64,000 bases of DNA from Mesorhizobium qingshengii (GTDB lineage: Bacteria; Pseudomonadota; Alphaproteobacteria; Rhizobiales; Rhizobiaceae). Positions 7,707 through 15,228 of this stretch are shown here, in pieces. The stretch covers positions 1 to 64,000 of the forward strand of contig NZ_JAPFQA010000009.1 of the NCBI RefSeq assembly GCF_027563465.1, in the 5' to 3' direction. The translations under genes and the position numbers were made by a program. Under the pieces are notes generated by a model. It ran no database searches. It was not told the DNA's origin and was given only the letters and a program-made list of their open reading frames with translations. Position 1 is the stretch's first letter, and every line of letters begins with the position of its first letter.

Positions 7707-9101
7707 ATGCAGATCATCACTGCGGGGATGCGGCTGGTTCCAGAAGCCGTGCTCGCCAACAACGCCGCGCTTTTCCGCACGATACCGGAAACCCCATCGC
7801 ATGCGGACAGCTCGCTTCATCGTGTGGTCGTCGTCGGTGGCGGCGCGGGCGGATTGGAATTGGCAACGCGCCTCGGCCGCAAGTTCGGCGAACGGCAACT
7901 TTCCGTCACGCTTGTTGACCGCAATCGCACCCACATCTGGAAGCCGCTTCTGCACGAGGTGGCGTCCGGTGCCTTGAGTGCGTCGAACGATGCGGTGGAG
8001 TACATCGCCCATGCCAGCCGCCACCATTATCGGTATCGCATCGGTGAAGTCGTCGGCATTGATCGCTCCAGGCGCCAGGTCTTTGTCGCACCCAGCTTCG
8101 ACGACGATGGCAGGCAGATCATCCCGCCGCGTGTGCTGGGCTATGACACGCTGGTGCTGGCCGTAGGCAGTGTCAGCAACGACTTCGGCACGCCAGGGGC
8201 GGCACGCCACGCGATCGCGCTCGATACGGCCGAACAGGCCGCCCGGTTCAACAAGCGCATGATAGACGCGTGCCTGCGCGCCAATGCGCAATACGAGCAG
8301 CTGTCGCCAGGCCAGCTCCATTGCGTCATCGTTGGCGCGGGCGCCACCGGCGTCGAACTGGCTGCTGAATTGCATAAGTCGATGCGGGAGATCGCATCGC
8401 ACAACCTCGACAACATCGATTTTGAAAGGCTGATCCGCATCACCCTCATTGAGGCGGGGCCGCGCATCTTGCCGGCCTTGCCCGAACACCTCGCACGCGC
8501 TTCAGCACGTCTGCTTGTTGATCTGGGCGTCCAGATACGGTGCGGGATCAAAGTCACCGAAGTGACCGAGGACGGCGTCAAGCTTGGCGAGAAATTGTTT
8601 GTGCCCGCCGAACTCGTCGTCTGGTCCGCTGGGATCAAGGCGCCGGATTTCCTGAAAAAGCTCGATGGCCTGGAGACGGACCGCATCAACCGCTTGGTCG
8701 TGGACGAGACACTGCAAGCCAGCGGGGACGAAAACGTGTTTGCGATCGGCGACTGCGCGAGCTGTGTTCTGCCCGGCGAGGGCAACCCATTGCCGCCGCG
8801 CGCCCAGACGGCCCATCAGCAGGCCGATCACCTGGTAAAGGTGATTGCCGCGCGTCTCGAGGGACGGGCCGCACCGGCTTTCCGTTACCGCGACTACGGC
8901 TCCCTTGTTTCGCTCGCCGACTACGGCTCGTTCGGCAGCCTGATCGGTGGATTGAAGATCGAAGGTCTGCTCGCCAGGCTGATGTATCGCTCTCTCCACA
9001 AGCTGCATCTCAAGGCGGTGCACGGCCTTGCGAAGACCACCTTGGATTCGATTGGCGAGATGATGGCGAGGAGCACCAGGCCTCGGATCAAGCTCCATTG
9101 A
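7707..9101 (+). CDS. Type II NADH dehydrogenase-like FAD oxidoreductase
   Basis: A 464-residue flavoprotein with two Rossmann folds. The FAD motif is VVVGGGAGGLELATRLG (GxGxxG at about residues 44-49), the NAD motif is VIVGAGATGVELAAEL, and a late FAD-contact motif reads FAIGDCASC. This order, the IWKPLLHEVA segment and a hydrophobic C-terminal region (GSFGSLIGGL, GLLARLMYRSLHKLHL) fit NDH-2 enzymes, which pass electrons from NADH to quinone at the membrane without pumping protons. A 35-residue N-terminal extension precedes the fold; Met8 is an alternative start. It is 41 bp after the patatin gene. It could reoxidise NADH made by BdhA; that link is inference. Confidence 0.85.
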   Translation: MQIITAGMRLVPEAVLANNAALFRTIPETPSHADSSLHRVVVVGGGAGGLELATRLGRKFGERQLSVTLVDRNRTHIWKPLLHEVASGALSASNDAVEYIAHASRHHYRYRIGEVVGIDRSRRQVFVAPSFDDDGRQIIPPRVLGYDTLVLAVGSVSNDFGTPGAARHAIALDTAEQAARFNKRMIDACLRANAQYEQLSPGQLHCVIVGAGATGVELAAELHKSMREIASHNLDNIDFERLIRITLIEAGPRILPALPEHLARASARLLVDLGVQIRCGIKVTEVTEDGVKLGEKLFVPAELVVWSAGIKAPDFLKKLDGLETDRINRLVVDETLQASGDENVFAIGDCASCVLPGEGNPLPPRAQTAHQQADHLVKVIAARLEGRAAPAFRYRDYGSLVSLADYGSFGSLIGGLKIEGLLARLMYRSLHKLHLKAVHGLAKTTLDSIGEMMARSTRPRIKLH

Positions 9102-9119
9102 ACATATAGGGGCAGCGCT

Positions 9120-10466
9120 ATGAAAAAGTATGATGTCGTGATCCTCGGCGGCGGCAATGCCGGGATGGGCGTGACGGTGGCTACTCGTGCTGCGGGGCTG
9201 TCAGTGGCCATGATTGAACCACGCGACCTCGGAGGCACTTGCCCCAATCGTGGGTGCACGCCGAAGAAAGTGCTCGTTGCGGCGGCCCATGCGCTCCATG
9301 AAATCGGACGGGCTGACCAGCACGGGATCATGATCGGCAAGGCGAAGCTCGACTGGCGAGCCCTGATCGAACGGGAAAGAGACATTATCGATGACATTCC
9401 GTCCCGGCTGTCCGGATTGATGGCCAAGCGCGGTGTCGATGTCATCGTCGGCGAGGCCTCGTTCATCGGCAGCAATGCCATCGGTGTCGACGGCCTCGAG
9501 CTTGAAGCCAGGAACATTGTCATCGCCACCGGTTCGAAGCCGCGATCACTATCAATTCCTGGCGCCGAGCACCTGACGATTTCCGACGATGTCCTGAATG
9601 ACCCGGTGCTGCCTCGCGGGGTCGTCTTCGTCGGCGGCGGCGTGATTGCCTTCGAACTGAGCCACGTTTACGCGCGCGCCGGCGTTGACGTGACGATTCT
9701 CGAAGCATTGCCACATCTGCTGGGAGCATTCGACGCCGATGCCGTGGCCCAGATCCGTAGCGAGAGCGAACGAATAGGCATTCAAGTCCGCACGCTTGCC
9801 TGGGTCAAGAAGATCGAGAAGGCTGAAGGACGATTGCGCGTAACCTTTGTGGCGGATGGCGTCGAGCATGCCGTGGAAGCGGACAGGGTTGTGAATTGCG
9901 CCGGGCGCGTGGCCAATGTCGAGGCGCTCGATCTTGGTGCTGGCGTTATCGTGCATCGTGAAGGCCGGGTCGAAATCGACGATCATCTGCGTTCCCGGTC
10001 TAACCCGGACGTCTATGTCTGCGGCGACGCGGTGTGGAATTCTCCGCAGCTTTCACCTGTCGCGACCTACGAGGGAGGCATCGTTGGCCGCAATATCGTC
10101 GATGGACCGAGACACCGGCCGGATTATGGCCAGATCCCAGCGGGGCTCTACACGGTCCCCGCCTTGGCCAGCGTCGGGCTGACCGAGGCCAAGGCGAAAG
10201 AGCAAGGCGCTGGCATAAAGGTCCACGTGAACGACATGCGGGGCTGGCTGTCCGCCAGGACTTATGCCGAGACAGTGGCGTGGTCGAAGATCATCGTCGA
10301 GGAAGCGACCGACAGGATCGTTGGCGCCCACATGGTGGGCCATGCCGGCGAAGAGCTGATCCATCTGTTCGCGCTTGCCATGAAGCACGGCATCACGGCA
10401 TCGCAGCTGTCCGAAATGGTATACGGCTTCCCGACCTTCTCGTCGGATATCAGGAACATGATGTAA
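9120..10466 (+). CDS. Class I pyridine nucleotide-disulfide oxidoreductase, variant active site
   Basis: A 448-residue flavoprotein of the glutathione/mercuric/dihydrolipoamide reductase family. The FAD motif GGGNAG is at about residues 10-15 and the redox-active pair Cys41/Cys46 lies in GGTCPNRGCTPKK. An NAD(P) motif (FVGGGVIAFELS) and a dimerisation domain follow. The usual C-terminal H-P-x-x-x-E catalytic pair is missing: the equivalent segment reads YGFPTFSSD, so the general base His is Phe and the Glu is Asp or Ser. This suggests an altered reductase or a different acceptor. It starts 18 bp after the NDH-2 gene with GGGGCAG as ribosome-binding site. Mercuric reductase is unlikely because no C-terminal Cys pair is present. 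Confidence 0.87.
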   Translation: MKKYDVVILGGGNAGMGVTVATRAAGLSVAMIEPRDLGGTCPNRGCTPKKVLVAAAHALHEIGRADQHGIMIGKAKLDWRALIERERDIIDDIPSRLSGLMAKRGVDVIVGEASFIGSNAIGVDGLELEARNIVIATGSKPRSLSIPGAEHLTISDDVLNDPVLPRGVVFVGGGVIAFELSHVYARAGVDVTILEALPHLLGAFDADAVAQIRSESERIGIQVRTLAWVKKIEKAEGRLRVTFVADGVEHAVEADRVVNCAGRVANVEALDLGAGVIVHREGRVEIDDHLRSRSNPDVYVCGDAVWNSPQLSPVATYEGGIVGRNIVDGPRHRPDYGQIPAGLYTVPALASVGLTEAKAKEQGAGIKVHVNDMRGWLSARTYAETVAWSKIIVEEATDRIVGAHMVGHAGEELIHLFALAMKHGITASQLSEMVYGFPTFSSDIRNMM

Positions 10467-10606
10467 CGAATTGAGGGAAGGTTGCGAACAGAATACGAAC
10501 CCCGCGCGCTTGGATGCATCTTGGGCATCGAAACGATGCAAGGAAAGCATGGCCCTGCCCGAGGGGCTCCAATGGTAGGGTGCACGCAATCCATGAAAGT
10601 CCAGAC

Positions 10607-11311
10607 ATGGCCGCCGACGACCAGGCAATGACATTTGAACAGTCCGTCCAGGCTGCCATAGAACTTGATGCGCCTCTCAATGAGCGGTTGGCGGTTATTG
10701 CCGCGGCGGTGCGTCGCCTAAACGCGGATTTCGCCGATGCGGTTGACCGGCTGGTCGCACGCCTGGAAAAACAGGGAGCAGGAGCCATGGCGCCGGCTCC
10801 CGGTGATGTGATGCCGCCATTCCTGTTGCCAGACGACGAGGGCAGGCTGGTTGGCTTGGCCGAAATCCTTTTGAAGGGCCCGGCCGTGATCACCTTCCAG
10901 CGCGGGCATTGGTGTCCCTATTGCCGCTTGAATGCGATTGGCATTGTCGAGGCGCAGCAGGAAATTGCCGTGTTGGGCGGCCACGTCGTGGCGATCATGC
11001 CCGAGCGGCGTAGATACGCGAAGGCGATGAAGGCCGCGGTCGGTGCGAAGTTCCCCTTCCTGACCGACATGGACAATGGCTACGCCCTGTCCCTCAACCT
11101 TGCGATCTGGATCGGGGCCGAGATGGAGCGGTTGATGGGCGTTGCCTATGATCTTCCCAACTACCAAGGCAACGCCAGCTGGTTTCTGCCGATCCCCGCG
11201 ACCTTCATCGTTGGCACCGACGGGATCATCACCGATCGCTTCGTCGATCCCGACTACCGCCGGCGCATGGAGATCGACGACCTGATCTCAGCGCTCAGGC
11301 GGGCTCGCTGA
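10607..11311 (+). CDS. Peroxiredoxin-like (AhpC/TSA family) protein
   Basis: A 234-residue thioredoxin-fold protein. The fold begins near residue 63 (APAPGDVMPPFLLPDDEG), and the active site RGHWCPYCRLN holds Cys103 and Cys106. The CPYC pair resembles thiol peroxidases of the PRX-like group rather than typical 2-Cys AhpC. The first 60 residues form a helical extension (FEQSVQAAIELDAPLNERL). The ATG at 10607 is preferred to the first ATG upstream because the latter adds a low-quality stretch; 10628 is also possible. It probably reduces peroxides with reducing power from a thiol system. Its place 140 bp after the disulfide reductase makes that protein a candidate partner. The 3' end overlaps the convergent LysR gene by 17 bp. 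Confidence 0.85.
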   Translation: MAADDQAMTFEQSVQAAIELDAPLNERLAVIAAAVRRLNADFADAVDRLVARLEKQGAGAMAPAPGDVMPPFLLPDDEGRLVGLAEILLKGPAVITFQRGHWCPYCRLNAIGIVEAQQEIAVLGGHVVAIMPERRRYAKAMKAAVGAKFPFLTDMDNGYALSLNLAIWIGAEMERLMGVAYDLPNYQGNASWFLPIPATFIVGTDGIITDRFVDPDYRRRMEIDDLISALRRAR

Positions 11312-12200
11312 CGCCAAAGGAAGACCAGTCGGTCGATCGCAACAGATTGAGCAAGGTCGTAGCGACGGGCGACCGATGCCGACCCGCTACCGCATAGACG
11401 GAGACGATCCGCGAAACTTCCAGATCACGAAGCTTGAGCCGGCGAGTGTTCTGCGACCGAGGCGCCGTCAGCGAGACGAAGCCAACTCCGGCGTTGGCTT
11501 CCAGCAACGCGAGGAGATCCTGGTCGGTCTCAACCTCATGCGCGGTCCGCGGCGTCAGGCCTTTCGCGGAAAGACAACGCGACAGGTCTTCGCTCGTTTC
11601 CCAATCGATCCTGCTTAGCACAGGTTCCGCGGCCAGCTGGCTCAGCGCGACATCGGCCTCGTTACGACGGGCGAGCGGATGATCGTTGTTCACGACCAGC
11701 TCGATGCCCTCCTGGAAGAGCGGCCATGTGTCGAGCCGGTCCCAAGCCTGCCCCAGGGGTCCGGCAACGGCAAGCTCGACCTCGCCATTCTTGAGGGCCT
11801 CGACGACAGCACTCGGCGAGCCGCGGTTGATCTTGAGATGGACTCCGGGATAGGCCCGGAAAAGCTCCGTGAACGGTGATACCAGCAGTGCAATGTTGAC
11901 GCTGTTGGAAATGGTGACGTTGAGAGGCGCCACGTCGCTGCTTTGGACAGCCTTGGCGAGCGACTTGGCGGAAGTGGCGGCATCGTAGCATTGCTGCAGC
12001 AGGGGCAGCATGCGCCGCCCGAGTTCGGTCAGGTGTGAGTGCTGGCGTTCGCGCCGAAGGAGCTCTCCACCCAACTCTTCCTCGAGCGTCTTGATCGCGC
12101 GCGTCAGGGCAGGTTGAGTGACGTTGCACTCTTCGGCCGCCCTGGTGAAGTTCAGCGTGCTGGACAGGGCCAGAAAATAGCGGACCTGCTGCATTTCCAT
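11295..12200 (-). CDS. LysR-family transcriptional regulator (copy 3)
   Basis: A 301-residue LysR regulator starting MEMQQVRYFLALSSTLNFTR. The helix-turn-helix is residues 3-62, containing AAEECNVTQPALTRAIKTLEEELGG, and an effector domain follows. It is closely related to the copies at 1058 and 4506. It is convergent with the peroxiredoxin gene, overlapping its last 17 bp, and no gene diverges directly from it. GCATA and TATGC arms (12237-12241 and 12255-12259) about 40 bp upstream of its ATG could be an operator. The likely targets are itself and nearby redox genes, but nothing in the sequence proves this. Confidence 0.9.
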   Translation of the reverse strand: MEMQQVRYFLALSSTLNFTRAAEECNVTQPALTRAIKTLEEELGGELLRRERQHSHLTELGRRMLPLLQQCYDAATSAKSLAKAVQSSDVAPLNVTISNSVNIALLVSPFTELFRAYPGVHLKINRGSPSAVVEALKNGEVELAVAGPLGQAWDRLDTWPLFQEGIELVVNNDHPLARRNEADVALSQLAAEPVLSRIDWETSEDLSRCLSAKGLTPRTAHEVETDQDLLALLEANAGVGFVSLTAPRSQNTRRLKLRDLEVSRIVSVYAVAGRHRSPVATTLLNLLRSTDWSSFGVSEPA

Positions 12201-12334
12201 GAATTTTCGCCCCCTCAGCGAAATCCGATTCGTCAGGCATAGCTAATTTGTGCGTATGCTAACGCAAGAGGAGGCCTAGGCAAAGGCGGAAGGGTGGTGG
12301 CAGCACAGACCCGGGGCACGAGGCCCTCACGATG

Positions 12335-12356
12335 CCCGCCGGCTCCAACCGGCGGG
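12335..12356. terminator. GC-rich hairpin between LysR gene and Met-rich gene
   Basis: A perfect 8-bp stem CCCGCCGG/CCGGCGGG with a 6-nt loop, 20 bp past the stop of the minus-strand Met-rich gene. No T-run follows on the minus strand and only TT on the plus strand, so it may stop or stabilise the mRNA end rather than act as a classical terminator. Confidence 0.4.
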
Positions 12357-12375
12357 TTCGTCAGCGCGACTACTG

Positions 12376-12675
12376 TCACATCGCCATTTTTTCACATTCA
12401 GCCTGAGCCTTCTTGGTGGACGTATCGATCATGTAGGCTTTGCCCTTGGCGTCAGTCATCATCATCATGCAGTGCTTGATTGGCTTGGCCATCTTCATCA
12501 TTTCGGCGCTCATCTTCGCATCCGGCATCATCGTTCCCATGTGCCCATCGGGCATGATTGCCGTCACTTCACCACCCTTCATCATCGACATTTTGCCCAT
12601 CGCGTCTTCGGCAAGAGCTTGCGAGGCGGAAAGACCGAGGAGACCGACAATGGCAACGAGCTTGATCGAGTTCAT
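12376..12675 (-). CDS. Methionine-rich exported protein
   Basis: A 99-residue protein with a signal peptide (residues 1-22, ALA|ED) and a short mature chain dense in methionine: MGKMSMM, M-P-D-G-H-M-G-T-M-M, M-S-A-E-M-M-K-M and C-M-M-M-M. Two cysteines (KHC and AEC) and two histidines add further soft-metal ligands. Met-rich periplasmic proteins of this kind commonly bind Cu(I), so a copper-buffering role is plausible given the copper genes 5 kb away, but no family name is certain. It lies on the minus strand between the third LysR gene and the OsmC gene. Confidence 0.75.
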   Translation of the reverse strand: MNSIKLVAIVGLLGLSASQALAEDAMGKMSMMKGGEVTAIMPDGHMGTMMPDAKMSAEMMKMAKPIKHCMMMMTDAKGKAYMIDTSTKKAQAECEKMAM

Positions 12676-12810
12676 TCACTTACTCCCGTTTTGGGCACAA
12701 ACGCCCTTTTTGAGTTCGCAAATTCTGGCCGTATCGTTACGCCATCACGAACACGTGACCGCCAATGCGCCAAGCAGGACTCGATCTGGCTGCGGCGGTT
12801 CACCGCCCTT

Positions 12811-13335
12811 TCACGTTGAATGAACCACCAGTTCGCTTGTCATGGGGATTCCCCTGAGGGCGCCAAGCACCATGTTGTGGGAGATCGCGCGCTCATGAAT
12901 CTTCTCCAGATCGGCGCGCGGCGCCGAAGAGCACACGGTCGCGCTGAGGTGCAGGGACACATAGCAATGGCGCGCGTCGGCGGGCGCCTTGAGCCCGTCG
13001 AGCCCGTCGAACTCGCCGCGCGGGTCGAACACGCCTTCCGCGACGAAATCGACTGAACGCAGATCGACCCCCGCATGCGCTGCCAGCATCGGATAGTCCG
13101 AGCCGGCACACACGGCCGCCGCGGCAAAGATCTGCTCCCAGGGAAAGACGGCGGTCGGCGAATTGTCCTTGAGGCTCGCGGGTCGCTCCAGGAGCGGTGT
13201 CGTGTAAGGGTCGCTCGATTGCGGGTCGAAGCGGTAGCGGGCACGATAGGTGCCACGCACTTCGTCACCGTGTTTCTTTAGAACGGATACGATATCTTTG
13301 ACTGTGCTGACGGGTTCTCCGAAGACTATTGGCAT
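12811..13335 (-). CDS. OsmC-family peroxidase-like protein
   Basis: A 174-residue OsmC/Ohr-type protein. The conserved reactive cysteines are Cys76 in AAAAVCAGSDYPMLAAHAGV and Cys135 in LSATVCSSAP, the spacing expected for the family; Cys124 is extra. OsmC proteins reduce organic hydroperoxides through the two cysteines with lipoyl or thiol reductants. AGGGAGG precedes the ATG at 13335, so I prefer it to the 10-residue longer start at 13365. It sits 112 bp after the AhpD-like gene on the same strand, and the pair forms a peroxide-defence module. Substrate range cannot be read from sequence. Confidence 0.85.
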   Translation of the reverse strand: MPIVFGEPVSTVKDIVSVLKKHGDEVRGTYRARYRFDPQSSDPYTTPLLERPASLKDNSPTAVFPWEQIFAAAAVCAGSDYPMLAAHAGVDLRSVDFVAEGVFDPRGEFDGLDGLKAPADARHCYVSLHLSATVCSSAPRADLEKIHERAISHNMVLGALRGIPMTSELVVHST

Positions 13336-13446
13336 CTCTGCCTCCCTATAAAGTCGGAATTCCACTCACTGTATCGGGACCGAAGATGCCGACGACAGTT
13401 GCGGCCGCCTGACCCCAATCCCGATAATGTGCCGATAAGGTTCGCC

Positions 13447-13983
13447 CTACTTGGCAGGCGCGGCCGCCTGGGCTTCGCCGCCGAGATCTTTCTTGAAGGT
13501 TTCGAAATCGACCTGCATGCCGTTGAAGATGGTGCTCCAGTGGCGTGACAGAGCGGCGATAGCGACTGCCTCCTCGATCTCGTCCTCCGTTGCGCCCGCC
13601 TGTTTTGCGCTCTCGGTGTCTTCCCAGATGCAATACTGGCAGGGAATCTGGGCGGAGACGGCGAGCGAGATCAAGGCCTTGACCTTCGGCGGCAGGGCGG
13701 TTTCGCTCGAGAACTGCATGGCCTTCACCTCGGCCCAGGCGCCCGGCAGTGCTGCTTTCGAAACCTGATGGAGAAAGCTGGGCACCGAGCCGAGCGTCCG
13801 TTCGACATCCTTGTAGGTGGCGTCGACCTCAGCCTGACCGGCCCAGCCCGAGCCCGATGATAAGAAGGTGGCGCAGACGACCGTCGATGCGAACGCCGTT
13901 TGAAGGAAGCCTCGCGACCGGCGCGGTCCGAGCTTGCCGTGGTGCGCGTTGGAAGCAACATGGGGAACTACGAAGGTGGACAT
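13447..13983 (-). CDS. Exported carboxymuconolactone-decarboxylase/AhpD-like protein
   Basis: A 178-residue protein with an unusual long exported N-terminus: residues 20-48 contain PRRSRGFLQTAF, then hydrophobic residues and GWA|GQ, so a twin-arginine-like or Sec signal is likely. The AhpD core lies at about 110-150 with the redox pair Cys115-Q-Y-Cys118. The proton-relay His that normally follows CxxC by four residues is Asp122 here (CQYCIWEDT). GAGGAGAGAG precedes the ATG. It lies 87 bp after the ECF sigma gene on the same strand. AhpD-like proteins next to ECF genes recall the ECF41 group. The reaction is unknown; a periplasmic thiol or peroxide role is inference. Confidence 0.82.
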   Translation of the reverse strand: MSTFVVPHVASNAHHGKLGPRRSRGFLQTAFASTVVCATFLSSGSGWAGQAEVDATYKDVERTLGSVPSFLHQVSKAALPGAWAEVKAMQFSSETALPPKVKALISLAVSAQIPCQYCIWEDTESAKQAGATEDEIEEAVAIAALSRHWSTIFNGMQVDFETFKKDLGGEAQAAAPAK

Positions 13984-14070
13984 GATCTCTCTCCTCTATG
14001 GAACCATTCGAGTTGGCGCCCTGTGATGGCCGCGTGCTCTAAGGAGTCACGGAGGGGAGAAAAGGTTCGA

Positions 14071-15039
14071 TCAATCATCCTCGTTTCTGGGCGGACGCGG
14101 CGAAAGATGAAGATGCAAGCGTCGGGCCTTGCCGTCTCGCTGAAAGATCACCAGGACGACGCCCGGCGGGCAGTGGAATGGGTCTTCGGGCGGATTGATG
14201 AACAGTCCCTCGATGACGGTGACGTGGCTGGCGCTGAGAATGCGCTGCGGTTCGAGGCGGACGCCGGCTTCCGTGTCGGAGTCGATTTCCCCAGCAAGGA
14301 ATGAGCGGCCCAACACCGGTTCGCTTGATCCACGGACCAGGTGAAGGTCTTCCGCAAAGTGCCCGAGGAAGCGGTCACGCTCGCCATGCCGGTTAAGGCC
14401 ACTGAAAATTTCGGAGTAAAATTGTTGGCGCGAGTGAGACTGCGAGCGAGCGTCCGCGTCGACCAGGCCTGCCGTTTCGAGCAGCATCTCGGCCAGCTTG
14501 CGTTTGGCTTCTGACAACCGGCTGCGAACCGTCCCGATCGGGACAGCCAGAATGGCGGCCAGTTCCTCATAGGACTGGTAGCTTCCGAAATAGCGCAACA
14601 TGGCGGTAGCCTGGAGCGGCTCGGGAAGTTTGCGCAAGGCATCCCAAACCCACTCGCGAAGCGCGATCTTCTCCAGCCGCTCCTCGATGCTCGCGCGTTC
14701 GTCCGGGCGATCGGGAATGTCGGCGGTCAAGACCTCGCGTCGTCTTCGACGCAATTGTTGCAGGCAACAGCGGTGCAGCACGGTGCGAAGCCAGCCGCCG
14801 ACGGCTTGCGGATCCTTGAGTTCACCGATGCGCCTCAGCGCGATCAGGAAAGTCTCATGCACAGCATCTTCGGCGTCCGACCCATAACCGAGCATGTTCA
14901 GCGCTGTCGCGTAGAGCCGCGCGCGATGGCGTTCCAGCAGCAGGCCGAGGCAACGACAATCGCCACCTTGAGCGGCAAGGGCCAGTTCGGCATCATTCGG
15001 CAGGATATGAGTTTCGTAGCCCATGGACTTAAGATGCAT
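14071..15039 (-). CDS. ECF-type sigma factor with C-terminal extension
   Basis: A 322-residue extracytoplasmic-function sigma factor. Region 2 lies around residues 15-90 (DAELALAAQGGD, then a DAEDAVHETFLIALRRI segment). Region 4 lies at about 140-195 (LRKLPEPLQATAMLRYFGS, YEELAAILAVPIGTVRSRLSEAKRKL). A further 125 residues follow, with a likely SnoaL-like fold (FYSEIFSGLNRHG, HFAEDLHLV, GLFINPP, VVLVIFQRDGKARRLHLHL). C-terminal SnoaL-like extensions occur in ECF41-type factors, which are often encoded beside carboxymuconolactone-decarboxylase genes, as here. I do not see the WLPEP or NPDKL motifs of ECF41, so this may be another group. The start is uncertain: 15099 (GTG), 15039 and 15024 are possible. 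No anti-sigma gene is adjacent. Confidence 0.83.
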   Translation of the reverse strand: MHLKSMGYETHILPNDAELALAAQGGDCRCLGLLLERHRARLYATALNMLGYGSDAEDAVHETFLIALRRIGELKDPQAVGGWLRTVLHRCCLQQLRRRRREVLTADIPDRPDERASIEERLEKIALREWVWDALRKLPEPLQATAMLRYFGSYQSYEELAAILAVPIGTVRSRLSEAKRKLAEMLLETAGLVDADARSQSHSRQQFYSEIFSGLNRHGERDRFLGHFAEDLHLVRGSSEPVLGRSFLAGEIDSDTEAGVRLEPQRILSASHVTVIEGLFINPPEDPFHCPPGVVLVIFQRDGKARRLHLHLSPRPPRNEDD

Positions 15040-15228
15040 CAACCGGCGAAAAAGTTCGAATGCTGGTTCAGGCTTCGTCAAGATCCGATCAGGCGGCACC
15101 AGTTCACCAACGAGCTTTGAACGGGCTTCGAATTGAGGTTATGACCCTCCAACCGTCGCTCGCCGATCCATGGCGTGCAGTGCTTCGTCACTTCACCTCA
15201 GCTATCTTGCTGATACCACCTTCCACGT

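Noticed and set aside
12440..12823. Plus-strand frame over the Met-rich gene
   Set aside because: A shadow of the minus-strand signal peptide and Met-rich coding sequence; no homologous features.
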